A DNA stretch of 64,000 nucleotides from Amnibacterium endophyticum. GTDB taxonomy: Bacteria; Actinomycetota; Actinomycetes; Actinomycetales; Microbacteriaceae. This document shows, piece by piece, positions 49,388-56,489 of this stretch. Under the pieces are notes generated by a model, which searched no databases, was not told the DNA's origin, and saw only the letters and a list, made by a program, of their open reading frames with translations. Position 1 is the stretch's first letter, and each line of letters starts with the position of its first letter. Both the position numbers and the translations under genes were made by a program. Location of the stretch: positions 62,001 through 126,000 of the forward strand of contig NZ_JBHUEA010000002.1 of the NCBI RefSeq assembly GCF_042680685.1, read 5' to 3'.

Positions 49388-50259
49388 CGAGCCGCCGGAC
49401 CGCGGCCCGCTGGGCGGCGGAGCGCAGCGTCGGCCCGGACGCGGTGCTCGACGTGCTGGTGCCGACCTCCGGCCGCCTCGCGGAGCTCGCGACCGTGCTG
49501 GCGGGCCTCGCCGCGCAGGACGACCCGCCCTTCCGCGTCGTGATCAGCGACCAGTCCGACGACCACGCGATGGCGGTCGAGCCAGCCGTGCAGGCGATGA
49601 TCCGGGTGCTTACGGCGCAGGGCCGCGAGGTGCGCGTGCTGCAGCACCTCCCTCGCCTCGGCATCGCGGAGCACCGCGCCTTCCTGCTCGAGCAGGCGAC
49701 CTCGCCGTACGTGCTGTTCCTCGACGACGACGTGTGGCCGGAGCCCGGCCTCCTCGCCACCCTCTACGAGGCGATCGAGCGGCTCGGCTGCGGCGTCGTC
49801 GGCGCCGCGCAGCAGGGCCTGTCGTACCTCGGCGACGAGCGCCCCGCCGAGCAGGCGCCGTTCACGCCGTGGGAGGACGGGGTGAGCCCGGAGCGGCTGC
49901 GCAAGGACGCCCCCGGCACCGAGCGCTGGACGCTGCACAACGCCGCGAACCTCGCCCACATCGCGGCGCGCACCGACCTGCCCGAGGAGGGCTGGCTGCC
50001 CTACCGGGTCGCCTGGCTGGCCGGCTGCGTGCTGTACCGCCGCGAGGGGCTGCAGGCGGTCGGCGGCTTCGACTTCTGGCGCGACCTGCCGCCGAACCAC
50101 GGCGGCGAGGACGTCGCCGCGCAGTGGAAGGTCATGGAGCGCTTCGGCGGCGCCGGCGTGCTGCCCTCCGGCGCCGTGCACCTCGAGGCGCCGACGACCG
50201 TGCCCGACCGCACCGTGGACGCGGCGGCCGCCGTGTTCGCCCACGAGACGACCGGCTGA
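49384..50259 (+). CDS. GT2 family glycosyltransferase
   Basis: A 291-aa GT-A enzyme. The N-terminal VLDVLVPTSGRLAELATVLAGLAAQDDPP is the nucleotide-sugar fold; YVLFLDDDVWPEPG carries the DxD metal-binding motif, and PPNHGGEDVAAQWKVMERFG the ED acceptor-side motif. Part of the aldehyde dehydrogenase-hldE-GT2 operon. Donor and acceptor are unknown. Confidence 0.9.
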   Translation: MTSRRTAARWAAERSVGPDAVLDVLVPTSGRLAELATVLAGLAAQDDPPFRVVISDQSDDHAMAVEPAVQAMIRVLTAQGREVRVLQHLPRLGIAEHRAFLLEQATSPYVLFLDDDVWPEPGLLATLYEAIERLGCGVVGAAQQGLSYLGDERPAEQAPFTPWEDGVSPERLRKDAPGTERWTLHNAANLAHIAARTDLPEEGWLPYRVAWLAGCVLYRREGLQAVGGFDFWRDLPPNHGGEDVAAQWKVMERFGGAGVLPSGAVHLEAPTTVPDRTVDAAAAVFAHETTG

Positions 50260-50294
50260 GCCGCCGGTCCCCGCAAGAAGGAAAGGAACCCGCC

Positions 50295-50492
50295 ATGGCG
50301 GACATGCCGAACCCGATCCAGGTCCAGAAGTTCCTGGGCGGGATGGACTACCCGGTCAGCAAGGACACCATCCTGAAGACGGCGAAGGACTCGGGCGCCG
50401 ACCAGCCGGTGCTGGACGCGCTGGGCAACATCCCGGACCGCCAGTACGACGGCCCGAACGCGATCAGCCACGAGCTCTCCGTCAACAACTGA
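50295..50492 (+). CDS. DUF2795 domain protein
   Basis: A 65-aa small soluble protein of the DUF2795 (PF11387) family, with QVQKFLGGMDYPVSKDTILKTA and LDALGNIPDRQYDGPNAISHEL. ATG 50295 follows GAAAGGAA. Function unknown; family members are common in actinobacteria, often next to unrelated genes. It may be a read-through gene of the preceding operon (35-bp gap). Confidence 0.9.
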   Translation: MADMPNPIQVQKFLGGMDYPVSKDTILKTAKDSGADQPVLDALGNIPDRQYDGPNAISHELSVNN

Positions 50493-50510
50493 CCCGAGCC
50501 CGCCCGCTTC

Positions 50511-50570
50511 TTCGGCGGCCGGTGACATCTCTGCAGCGCAGCAGCGCCGAAGAAGTCACCGGCCGCCGAA
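50511..50570. terminator. Long hairpin after the DUF2795 gene
   Basis: TTCGGCGGCCGGTGAC (50511-50526) pairs perfectly with 50555-50570 over 16 bp, with an alternative inner pairing of CTTCTTCGGC and GCCGAAGAAG. Confidence 0.7.
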
Positions 50571-50614
50571 CTCGTCTCTGCTGTCGGCGCCCCGCTCGAG
50601 CAACCCGCTAACCC

Positions 50615-50641
50615 CCGCTGGTCGAGCCTGTCGAGACCACC
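50615..50641. repeat. Dispersed palindromic element, type B
   Basis: CGCTGGTCGAGCCTGTCGAG then ACCACC; inverted copy at 22016 and another copy 80 bp on. Confidence 0.75.
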
Positions 50642-50695
50642 GCTCGCGCGCGGACCAGGGCGTCCGCACCTGCACCCGCCCAGCCCCGCCCCACC

Positions 50696-50723
50696 CCGCT
50701 GGTTGAGCCTGTCGAAACCACCG
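50696..50723. repeat. Dispersed palindromic element, type B (variant)
   Basis: CGCTGGTTGAGCCTGTCGAA then ACCACC. The paired changes (C to T and G to A) on both arms keep the inverted symmetry, suggesting selection for the stem. Confidence 0.75.
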
Positions 50724-50769
50724 ACCAGACGCACCCGCTGACCGCGCCAAACCCACCCAGCGACAGAAC

Positions 50770-51342
50770 TCAGAACTGAATCCGCGGCGGCTCCGCAACC
50801 GCAGACCCGCCGACCTCGAAGAACTCGCGCCGCTCGATCCCCGCTCGCTTCGCGACGAAGCTCGACGGCAGCACCTGCAGCTTCGTGTTCAGCTCGCGCA
50901 CGCCGCCGTTGTAGAAGCGGCGGGAGGCCTGCATCCGCTCCTCCGTCTCCCCCAGCTCGGAGCGCAGCCCGAGGAACTCGGGGCTCGCGGTCAGCTGCGG
51001 ATAGCTGTCGGCGGTGGAGAGCAGGGAGCGCAGCGCCTGCTGCAGGTGCGTCTCGGCGACCGTCGCCCGCTCGGGCGACTTGGCCGCCAGGGTCTCCTCC
51101 CTCGCGGCCTCGACCGACTCGAACACCCGCGGCTCGTGCGTCGCGTATTGCCGCACGGAGCCGGAGAGCCGGGGCAGCAGGTCGGCGCGCTGCCGCACGA
51201 GCTGCTCGATGTCCCGCCAGGACTCGTCGACGCGGTCCCGCAGGGTGAGGAGCGACGAGCGGGTCGCCACGAAGAGGAGCGCGAGCAGGACCACCAGGAT
51301 CACGACGACGACGAGCGGGATCCAGATCGCAGCGGCATCCAT
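50770..51342 (-). CDS. LemA family protein
   Basis: A 190-aa LemA-like protein. An N-terminal TM helix (IWIPLVVVVILVVLLALLFVA) is followed by a helical bundle domain with LRDRVDESWRDIEQLVRQRADLLPRL, SYPQLTASPEFLGLRSELGETEERMQASRRFYN and VREFNTKL-like GVRELNTKLQVLPSSF, typical of LemA. Function is unclear in all bacteria. ATG 51342 has a -10 box 6 nt upstream (leaderless). Confidence 0.93.
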   Translation of the reverse strand: MDAAAIWIPLVVVVILVVLLALLFVATRSSLLTLRDRVDESWRDIEQLVRQRADLLPRLSGSVRQYATHEPRVFESVEAAREETLAAKSPERATVAETHLQQALRSLLSTADSYPQLTASPEFLGLRSELGETEERMQASRRFYNGGVRELNTKLQVLPSSFVAKRAGIERREFFEVGGSAVAEPPRIQF

Positions 51343-51348
51343 ACGCCG

Positions 51349-51354
51349 AGCCTA
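51349..51354 (-). promoter_or_regulatory. -10 box of a leaderless promoter (LemA)
   Basis: TAGGCT on the minus strand lies 6 nt before the ATG at 51342. Confidence 0.5.
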
Positions 51355-51594
51355 CGGCGGAGTCGGCGGACACTCAGTGGAAGCGCAGGCCCCTCCTAGC
51401 CGTCCGTGGGTCGCCGTTCTGCTTCCGAGAGCGTGAGCACCGAAGGACTGCGCAGCCCGACCGCAGGACCGATGCCCTGGATCGGGCAGAGGGCGCCCGC
51501 CCTCAGGTATCGACGAAGGGCTTGTCATCAAGCGCTCAGCCGGTTCCCCCGCAGGGGTGATGCGTCACTCGCGCAGCGCCCCGAGAGTGGATGC

Positions 51595-51930
51595 ATGACC
51601 GGCCCGAACCTGCTCGCGCTCGACCGCGCGGCGACGGTCGCCGGCGTCACGCTCCTGGGCGCCACCGCTCTGCTGGCTCCGGTGCTCGCCGCGTTCGAGG
51701 GCATGCAGTCGAACGCCTGCACGCTGTCCTGCGATGCGGGGATGGTGGGCGCGGGCAGCGGCGTGATCGCCCTCGGCCCGGCGATCTGCCTGACGGCGGT
51801 GATCGTCGTCGTGCTCGGCGTGCGCCGCCCCGGTCGCCCGCTCGCCTGGGTCGGCCTCCTCGGCCTGGCGGCGACGACCGGCACGGTGGTGCTCGGTATC
51901 GCGCTCATCACGGGCGGCATCGGCGGCTGA
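51595..51930 (+). CDS. Hypothetical membrane protein with three helices
   Basis: A 111-aa protein from ATG 51595 with three hydrophobic segments (VAGVTLLGATALLAPVLAAF, VIALGPAICLTAVIVVVLGV, LAWVGLLGLAATTGTVVLG) and a two-Cys loop (NACTLSCDAG) facing outward. No family recognised. It is the last host gene before the tRNA and the island. Confidence 0.65.
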   Translation: MTGPNLLALDRAATVAGVTLLGATALLAPVLAAFEGMQSNACTLSCDAGMVGAGSGVIALGPAICLTAVIVVVLGVRRPGRPLAWVGLLGLAATTGTVVLGIALITGGIGG

Positions 51931-51961
51931 CCGCGGCCCTCGGCTAGGGTCGCGGCGTTCC

Positions 51962-52034
51962 GCCCCCGTAGCCCAATGGCAGAGGCAGGCGACTTAAAAT
52001 CGCTTCAGTCAGGGTTCGAGTCCCTGCGGGGGCA
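51962..52034 (+). tRNA. tRNA-Leu (anticodon UAA), 73 nt with a short variable loop
   Basis: A full cloverleaf is visible: acceptor GCCCCCG/CGGGGGC, D arm with GCCC...GGC, anticodon stem GGCGA/TCGCT with loop CTTAAAA (anticodon TAA), variable loop of 5 nt, T arm CAGGG-TTCGAGT-CCCTG, discriminator A73. The anticodon decodes UUA (Leu). Bacterial leucine tRNAs normally have a long variable arm of about 10-20 nt; this one has a class I variable loop. No CCA is encoded. Its 3' end is the island attachment site. Confidence 0.85.
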
Positions 52035-52035
52035 C
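52014..52035 (+). repeat. Attachment site copy 1 (attL), tRNA 3' end
   Basis: GTTCGAGTCCCTGCGGGGGC-AC, 22 bp from the T arm to one base past the tRNA, identical to 61302-61323. Confidence 0.9.
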
Positions 52036-52066
52036 GCTCAGCGTCGACACGTCCGACGCCCCCACC

Positions 52067-52107
52067 CCGCCGGTCGAGGTGCGAGCGCAGCGAGCCTCGA
52101 GACCACC
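52067..52107. repeat. Dispersed palindromic element, type A (inside the island end)
   Basis: CCGCCGGTCGAGGTGCGAGC then GCAGCGAGCCTCGAGACCACC. It sits between attL and the truncated 3' end of the integrase relic, where the integrase C-terminus would be expected. Confidence 0.75.
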
Positions 52108-52131
52108 GCCACCAGCTGAGCGCCGAGCTGT

Positions 52132-53216
52132 TCATCCAGCCCGCAGGCAGGGCGTTGCAGAGCTCGATCCTCGCCAGGGGTCCGCTTCTCGACCCAGCGT
52201 CATAGCCGCGGAGGCGTGCCCGAGCATCCGCTGCACCGCCTTCACGTTCGCGCCGGCGCTCACCGCGAGGCTCGCGGCCGTGTGCCGGAGGTCATGGATG
52301 GTCGGCCGCGGGAAGGTCGGGTCGAGCTCCTGCGCGCGGGCGATCGCCTGCACCCACCAGCCGCAGTTCACCGTCGGCTGCCGCAGGTACTGCTTCCCGT
52401 CCCCGAACACGAGGTCGCCGCCCGCGCGACCCCGACTAAGCACCGCGAGCTCGTAGGCGAGGAACGCCGGCACCGGCACCCGCCGGGCGTGATGCGACTT
52501 CGGGGTACCGACGATGATTCTCCCGCCCATCCGGACCGCGTTCTCTACGACGGACACCCGACGCTTTATCAGATCGACCTCACGCATGCGGAGTGCGACT
52601 GCCTCGCCCCAGCGCAGGCCGGTGTAGCAGAGGAAGCGGACGAGGGTGCCCTTGTCCTTCGCGCACTGTGCCAGCAGCTCGACCTGCTGGTGCGAGAGGT
52701 AGGCGTGCCGCTTGCCGTGCTTCCGCGGCAGGTGCACGCCGCGCGCCGGGTTGACGGTCAGGCGCCGGTCGAGGACCGCGAGGTCGAGGATCGACGCGAG
52801 GATCCCGTACGCCCGGATGACGCTCGTCGCACCGAGCGGATGCTCGGCGCGGTCCCCTCGACCAGCGCCTTCACCCAGAGCTGCACTTCGCTGTGCCGGA
52901 CCCGGCCGAGTTCGACCTCGCCCCACCGCGGCTCGACGCACACCCGCGAGGCCGACTCCAGCACGCCGTAGGAGCTGGGCTTGAGATGCATCTGCGCGGC
53001 AAGCCAGGTTGGCCCGAGGTCACCGACCGTCGCCCTGGCCGACTGCGGGTCGATGTATTAGCCGCGACCTGTCGCGACGATCACTGACGCGATGAACGCC
53101 TCGGCTTCCTTGCGCGTGACGAAGCCGGCCCGCTCCTTCGACCGCATCTCCGGATCGCGATACCGCACCCGATACCGCCGCCCAGCCCCAGTCTCATAAC
53201 GCTCGATACTCGCCAC
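52132..53216 (-). pseudogene. Tyrosine recombinase/integrase, decayed
   Basis: Reading from GTG 53216: the AP2-like N-terminal part (VASIERYETGAGRRYRVRYRDPEM) runs to an in-frame TAA at about 53057-53059 (..ATGRG*YIDPQ). The SAM-like core-binding domain continues (WLAAQMHLKPSSYG...VKALVEGTAPS) until a frameshift near 52840. The catalytic domain then resumes in another frame (TSVIRAYGILASILDLAVLDRR, catalytic Arg in CYTGLRWGEAV, HxxR in IHDLRHTAASLAV, MLGHASAAMTL). The catalytic Tyr normally 5-10 residues later is missing; the reading ends GREADPWRG...LRAG. Three separate lesions make it inactive. It was the integrase of the island. Confidence 0.88.
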
Positions 53217-54068
53217 GATCGACCTTCCGCCCCCCGAATCTCGTCACCTTATGCACCCGCACCGACGCTCGCTCCGCTACACCTCTCACCCTCGTCCGAC
53301 TCCTAGCCCCTCACCACCTCCTGTCACTTCACCTGACACCTGCTCCCTGTCTTGCCCTGTCCTGGCCTGCCGCCTGTACTCGCGAACCACCCTCAGTCAG
53401 CAACGCTTCTCTGCTGAGTGAGGGTGGTTCGCGAGCGGCGTCAGCCGAGGTGGCAGGCCAGGACAGGGCAAGACGCCCGAAACCCCTCGCGAGACCCCTC
53501 GCATCGAACGAGGCACCTTGCGAGGGATCTGTCATCGAGCCGCTCGAGAAGGCGGGCCGCCACGATCCTGACGAGCACCTACGTCAGTCAGCGCCACCAC
53601 CTCAGCGCTTCGCCCAACACCTCCGGTCCAGGAGTGGAGGCTTATCCCGAACAAGCAGGGGTCGCGGGTGCCCGGCGTCCTTTGGGCGCCCATGTCTGTT
53701 ACCAGCCCGCCCGCGGGGCTCCTCGGACAGTGTGGCACCGGTCACAAGCAAGAACAGCCGTAGGGTTGCGTCGCGACCACCCTTGATGCGGCGATGCCGA
53801 TGGATGACGACGTCCTAGGGGCCGAGCTCGGAAGTGCGTTGGGCTATGTCACACAATTGCCGTTTTCGATCCACAGTCCATATGGCGGAGCAGCCCCCGA
53901 CTGGCCGCCCGCAGAGATGCATACGTCATAGGTCGGCTGCTCCGAACTGCGCAGGACCATAATGACAAAACACGCGACCCGCCTACCGAGGTGCATGCGG
54001 CAGCATTACGCTCCCATCAGGCAGACCCCTCGCCATTGCGGTCAGAAGTCGCCACGCAAGGAGAGCCG
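53217..54068. other. Long intergenic stretch in the island
   Basis: No credible gene: the ORFs here have no start signals and odd composition. It holds the 126-nt nested palindrome (53349-53474) and, further right, a transition to lower GC content. The promoter of the CYTH gene presumably lies in 53850-54050. Confidence 0.6.
53349..53474. repeat. 126-nt nested palindrome
   Basis: An outer 23-bp perfect stem (53349-53371 with 53452-53474; GTCTTGCCCTGTCCTGGCCT plus GCC) encloses an inner 24-bp stem with one mismatch (53379-53402 with 53412-53435; begins CTCGCGAACCACCCTCAGTC) and a 9-nt loop. Spacers of 7 and 16 nt separate the stems. Confidence 0.9.
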
Positions 54069-54599
54069 ATGGACACCGAGACCGAACGACGCTTCCTCGT
54101 CGGAGACCTGTCGATCGTGCGCGGCGCGCAGTGGCAACTCCTCACTCAGGCGTACGTTTTCACCGCAGACAGCTACGCCATCCGCGTTCGGCTCGTGCAG
54201 GAGCAGATCGAGTTCAGCGCGGACGTCCTTGATCGGGCCGCCTTCCTGACAGGCAAGGGACCGGATTTTGGATTCGGAACCGCGCGCAAGCGCGAGGAGT
54301 ACGAGGTCTCGGTCTCGCCGCTGTGGGCTCGGCAGGTCATCGACCGAGCAGGCAACGTGGTCACGAAGCGGCGGTACCACGTTCTGATGAATGAGGCGTG
54401 GGACGTCGATGAATTCCTAGGCGAGAACGAGGGTCTCTGCATCGCGGAGCTTGAAGGCGGCGATCAGGTTGGGAACGTGCCTCTCCCACCTTGGGCGTCG
54501 CGCGACATCAGCAAGGACCCGCGGTTCGACAACGACCAGCTTGCAGTCCGCCCCTGGAGTACGTGGCCGGACGAGGAGCGCCAGCAGGCTTACGGATAG
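54069..54599 (+). CDS. CYTH domain protein (triphosphate tunnel metalloenzyme)
   Basis: A 176-aa protein with the CYTH fold of class IV adenylyl cyclase, thiamine triphosphatase and inorganic triphosphatases. The diagnostic ExExK/R motif is MDTETERRFLV (Glu4, Glu6, Arg8). Later tunnel residues are seen in RVRLVQEQIEF, KREEYEVSVS, VTKRRYHV and WDVDEFLGENEGLCIAELE. ATG 54069 follows AAGGAGAGCC. Substrate unknown: a triphosphate or nucleotide. It converges on and overlaps the dGTPase-family gene by 10 bp. Codon use is less GC-biased than host genes, indicating transfer. Confidence 0.85.
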   Translation: MDTETERRFLVGDLSIVRGAQWQLLTQAYVFTADSYAIRVRLVQEQIEFSADVLDRAAFLTGKGPDFGFGTARKREEYEVSVSPLWARQVIDRAGNVVTKRRYHVLMNEAWDVDEFLGENEGLCIAELEGGDQVGNVPLPPWASRDISKDPRFDNDQLAVRPWSTWPDEERQQAYG

Positions 54600-56251
54600 C
54601 TCCCTACGCGAAGCGCGGCAAGAGCGCGCGGCACGGCGTAGGCAGCCGAGCCAGTTAGTTGAGCGTGCAGCGTGTACGCCTGTTCATCCGTCAGGCTGCA
54701 GATGTAATCGACCACTGCGCGCGCGACGATTTGTCGTGGCAAGTAGTTGCCAGGGTTCGCCGCCCCAAGTTGCAGATAGTCCTTCAGGCGCGGCGGAAGC
54801 CCGCGGATGCTCTCATCGATTTGCCGAAGTGACATCGTTGGCGTCTTATCGGGCAGTGAGCCCTCCTGGATGCACACCTCCTGCGCCTTGACGTACAGCG
54901 CTTGGAACATCTCTCCAATCACCCGCCGCTGACCATCTCTGATATTGATGAGGTCTGGGTCGTCGATAACGAAGAACCAGGTCAGCTGCTTCATGAACTC
55001 CATGAAGCGGGCGACGAAGTCGTGCGCGAACTTTAGCTCTCCGTCCACGACGATAAGGTCGTTGACAAAAGCCGTGATGAGGGCGGAACGCATACGCGTA
55101 ACCTGTCCACGCCCAGCGAGGTTATCGCTGTACGCGTCACCTGGCAGCAAGTTGAACATCGTGTTCATCTGTTCAAGCAACGGGAACTGTTCGAGTATCA
55201 GGTCGCGCACGTCGCGGTCCCTGGGGTTCCCATGAAGCGGCAGGTTCAGGATCACGCTGACGCCATCCGCCGTCTCAATTGAAGCGGTCGCGGTCGTCGC
55301 ACCCGGGTTCGCGCGCGCGCTCTCGATTGCCGTGATGGCTGCTTCCTCAGCGCGCCCGAGCAGGCCATAGTGCCGATGCACTTCACGCAAGCCCTTAAAC
55401 TTCGATTTGTCTGGATCCGTGACTGCGTAATTGAGGACCTTCACGAAGTCCGGACTGCCGACCCTGAGATTTGCGATAGGAATCAGCCGCGCCTTGTAGA
55501 AATCCTCGAGGTCGTGCACCGCATAGGCGATGTCATCCGCGGTATCCATGATCTGCGCTTCAAGGGACTGCTCCGCCGGTGTTCCAAGTGGGCCACCGAG
55601 TACCCACTCGAGTATGGCGCGGTCGCAGTCGTATGCGCCCCACTTCTCAAGCTTTGTTGGGTGGGCTCCCTTGAGCCAGGGATACTTCACTGTCGCGCGG
55701 AGCGTGCGCTGCATGAGGTCGAGCCCGAAGGGCGTCGGGTTGTCGCTCTTTGGCGCTAGTAGTGCGACGATTCGAAGCGACTGCGCGTTACCCTCGAAGC
55801 TATCCATGAGCGCACACGGTGGGTTGTTCTTACATACCTGCTCGTAGACATCCTCGCGGATCTTTCGTCCCTGGCGGCCCTCGAAATCGTTGTGCTCTCG
55901 GCGGTGCTCGACGCACTGCAGAGCGTTCTGAAGCGCCTCTTCGCCCGTGTGTCCGAATGGAGCATGACCGATGTCGTGAGCAAGCGCGGCCGTCGCTACG
56001 ACGTCGACGTTGACGTCATGACCCTGCTTCTTCAAGGCGAGCGTGATGCTTTCACCCACCTGCTCAACACGATACGAATGTGTCAGACGGTTGTGAAGAC
56101 TATTCGCAGTCAACGTGACAACCTGCGTAACTCCCTCAAGGCGCGCAAACTCAGAGGAGTAGAAGACTCGGTCGTGATCGCGCTGATACGGGGAACGAGG
56201 ATCTTGAGGCGCGATTGGCCCCGCGCCAGAGCGGCGAGTATCGCCTGTCAC
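54590..56251 (-). CDS. dGTPase-family HD-domain triphosphohydrolase
   Basis: A 553-aa Dgt-like enzyme expected to hydrolyse dGTP or other dNTPs to the nucleoside and tripoly-phosphate. HD motifs are NRLTHSYRVEQVG (His58), LAHDIGHAPFGHTGEEAL (His92-Asp93, His96, His101) and the distal MDTADDIAYAVHDLED. It begins with DRVFYSSEFARLEGVTQVV as in Dgt. GTG 56251 is the start; a small ORF ends 16 bp upstream on the same strand. Such proteins occur both in housekeeping and as anti-phage dNTP-depleting effectors; the island context favours the latter but does not prove it. Confidence 0.92.
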   Translation of the reverse strand: MTGDTRRSGAGPIAPQDPRSPYQRDHDRVFYSSEFARLEGVTQVVTLTANSLHNRLTHSYRVEQVGESITLALKKQGHDVNVDVVATAALAHDIGHAPFGHTGEEALQNALQCVEHRREHNDFEGRQGRKIREDVYEQVCKNNPPCALMDSFEGNAQSLRIVALLAPKSDNPTPFGLDLMQRTLRATVKYPWLKGAHPTKLEKWGAYDCDRAILEWVLGGPLGTPAEQSLEAQIMDTADDIAYAVHDLEDFYKARLIPIANLRVGSPDFVKVLNYAVTDPDKSKFKGLREVHRHYGLLGRAEEAAITAIESARANPGATTATASIETADGVSVILNLPLHGNPRDRDVRDLILEQFPLLEQMNTMFNLLPGDAYSDNLAGRGQVTRMRSALITAFVNDLIVVDGELKFAHDFVARFMEFMKQLTWFFVIDDPDLINIRDGQRRVIGEMFQALYVKAQEVCIQEGSLPDKTPTMSLRQIDESIRGLPPRLKDYLQLGAANPGNYLPRQIVARAVVDYICSLTDEQAYTLHAQLTGSAAYAVPRALAALRVGSYP

Positions 56252-56267
56252 TGTGAGCCGCTAAACC

Positions 56268-56489
56268 CTAAAGCGGTTCATCGAACGTGATCGTCAGATC
56301 GCTTTGCAGCGAGCAGGGAAGGGCGTCAAGCGTTCGGTTCGCCTCATCGCGACTGTATCCCATGCCAAGCATCGCTTTTATATAGTCGCGGTAGAGAATT
56401 CGCTCATCAAGGTTTCTCAACTCAAGGAGCACCGACCGTGCCCGCATTTGGAAGCGTTCGCTTTGCTCGACGGTGATGATCTGTCCCAC
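56268..56489 (-). CDS. Small hypothetical protein upstream of the dGTPase gene
   Basis: A 73-aa soluble protein from GTG 56489, preceded by AAAGGG at 7 nt. Two predicted helices (RFQMRARSVLLELRNLDERI and RDYIKAMLGMGYSRDEANRTLDAL) form a UBA-like or small helical bundle; GMGYSRDEA resembles the loop of UBA domains, but this is only suggestive. Co-transcribed with the dGTPase gene; it may be a partner or regulator. Confidence 0.6.
   Translation of the reverse strand: MGQIITVEQSERFQMRARSVLLELRNLDERILYRDYIKAMLGMGYSRDEANRTLDALPCSLQSDLTITFDEPL

Noticed and set aside
53418..53818. Two overlapping plus-strand ORFs downstream of the palindrome
   Set aside because: Both begin inside the palindrome, lack ribosome-binding sites and show Arg/Ser/Pro-rich random-looking products.
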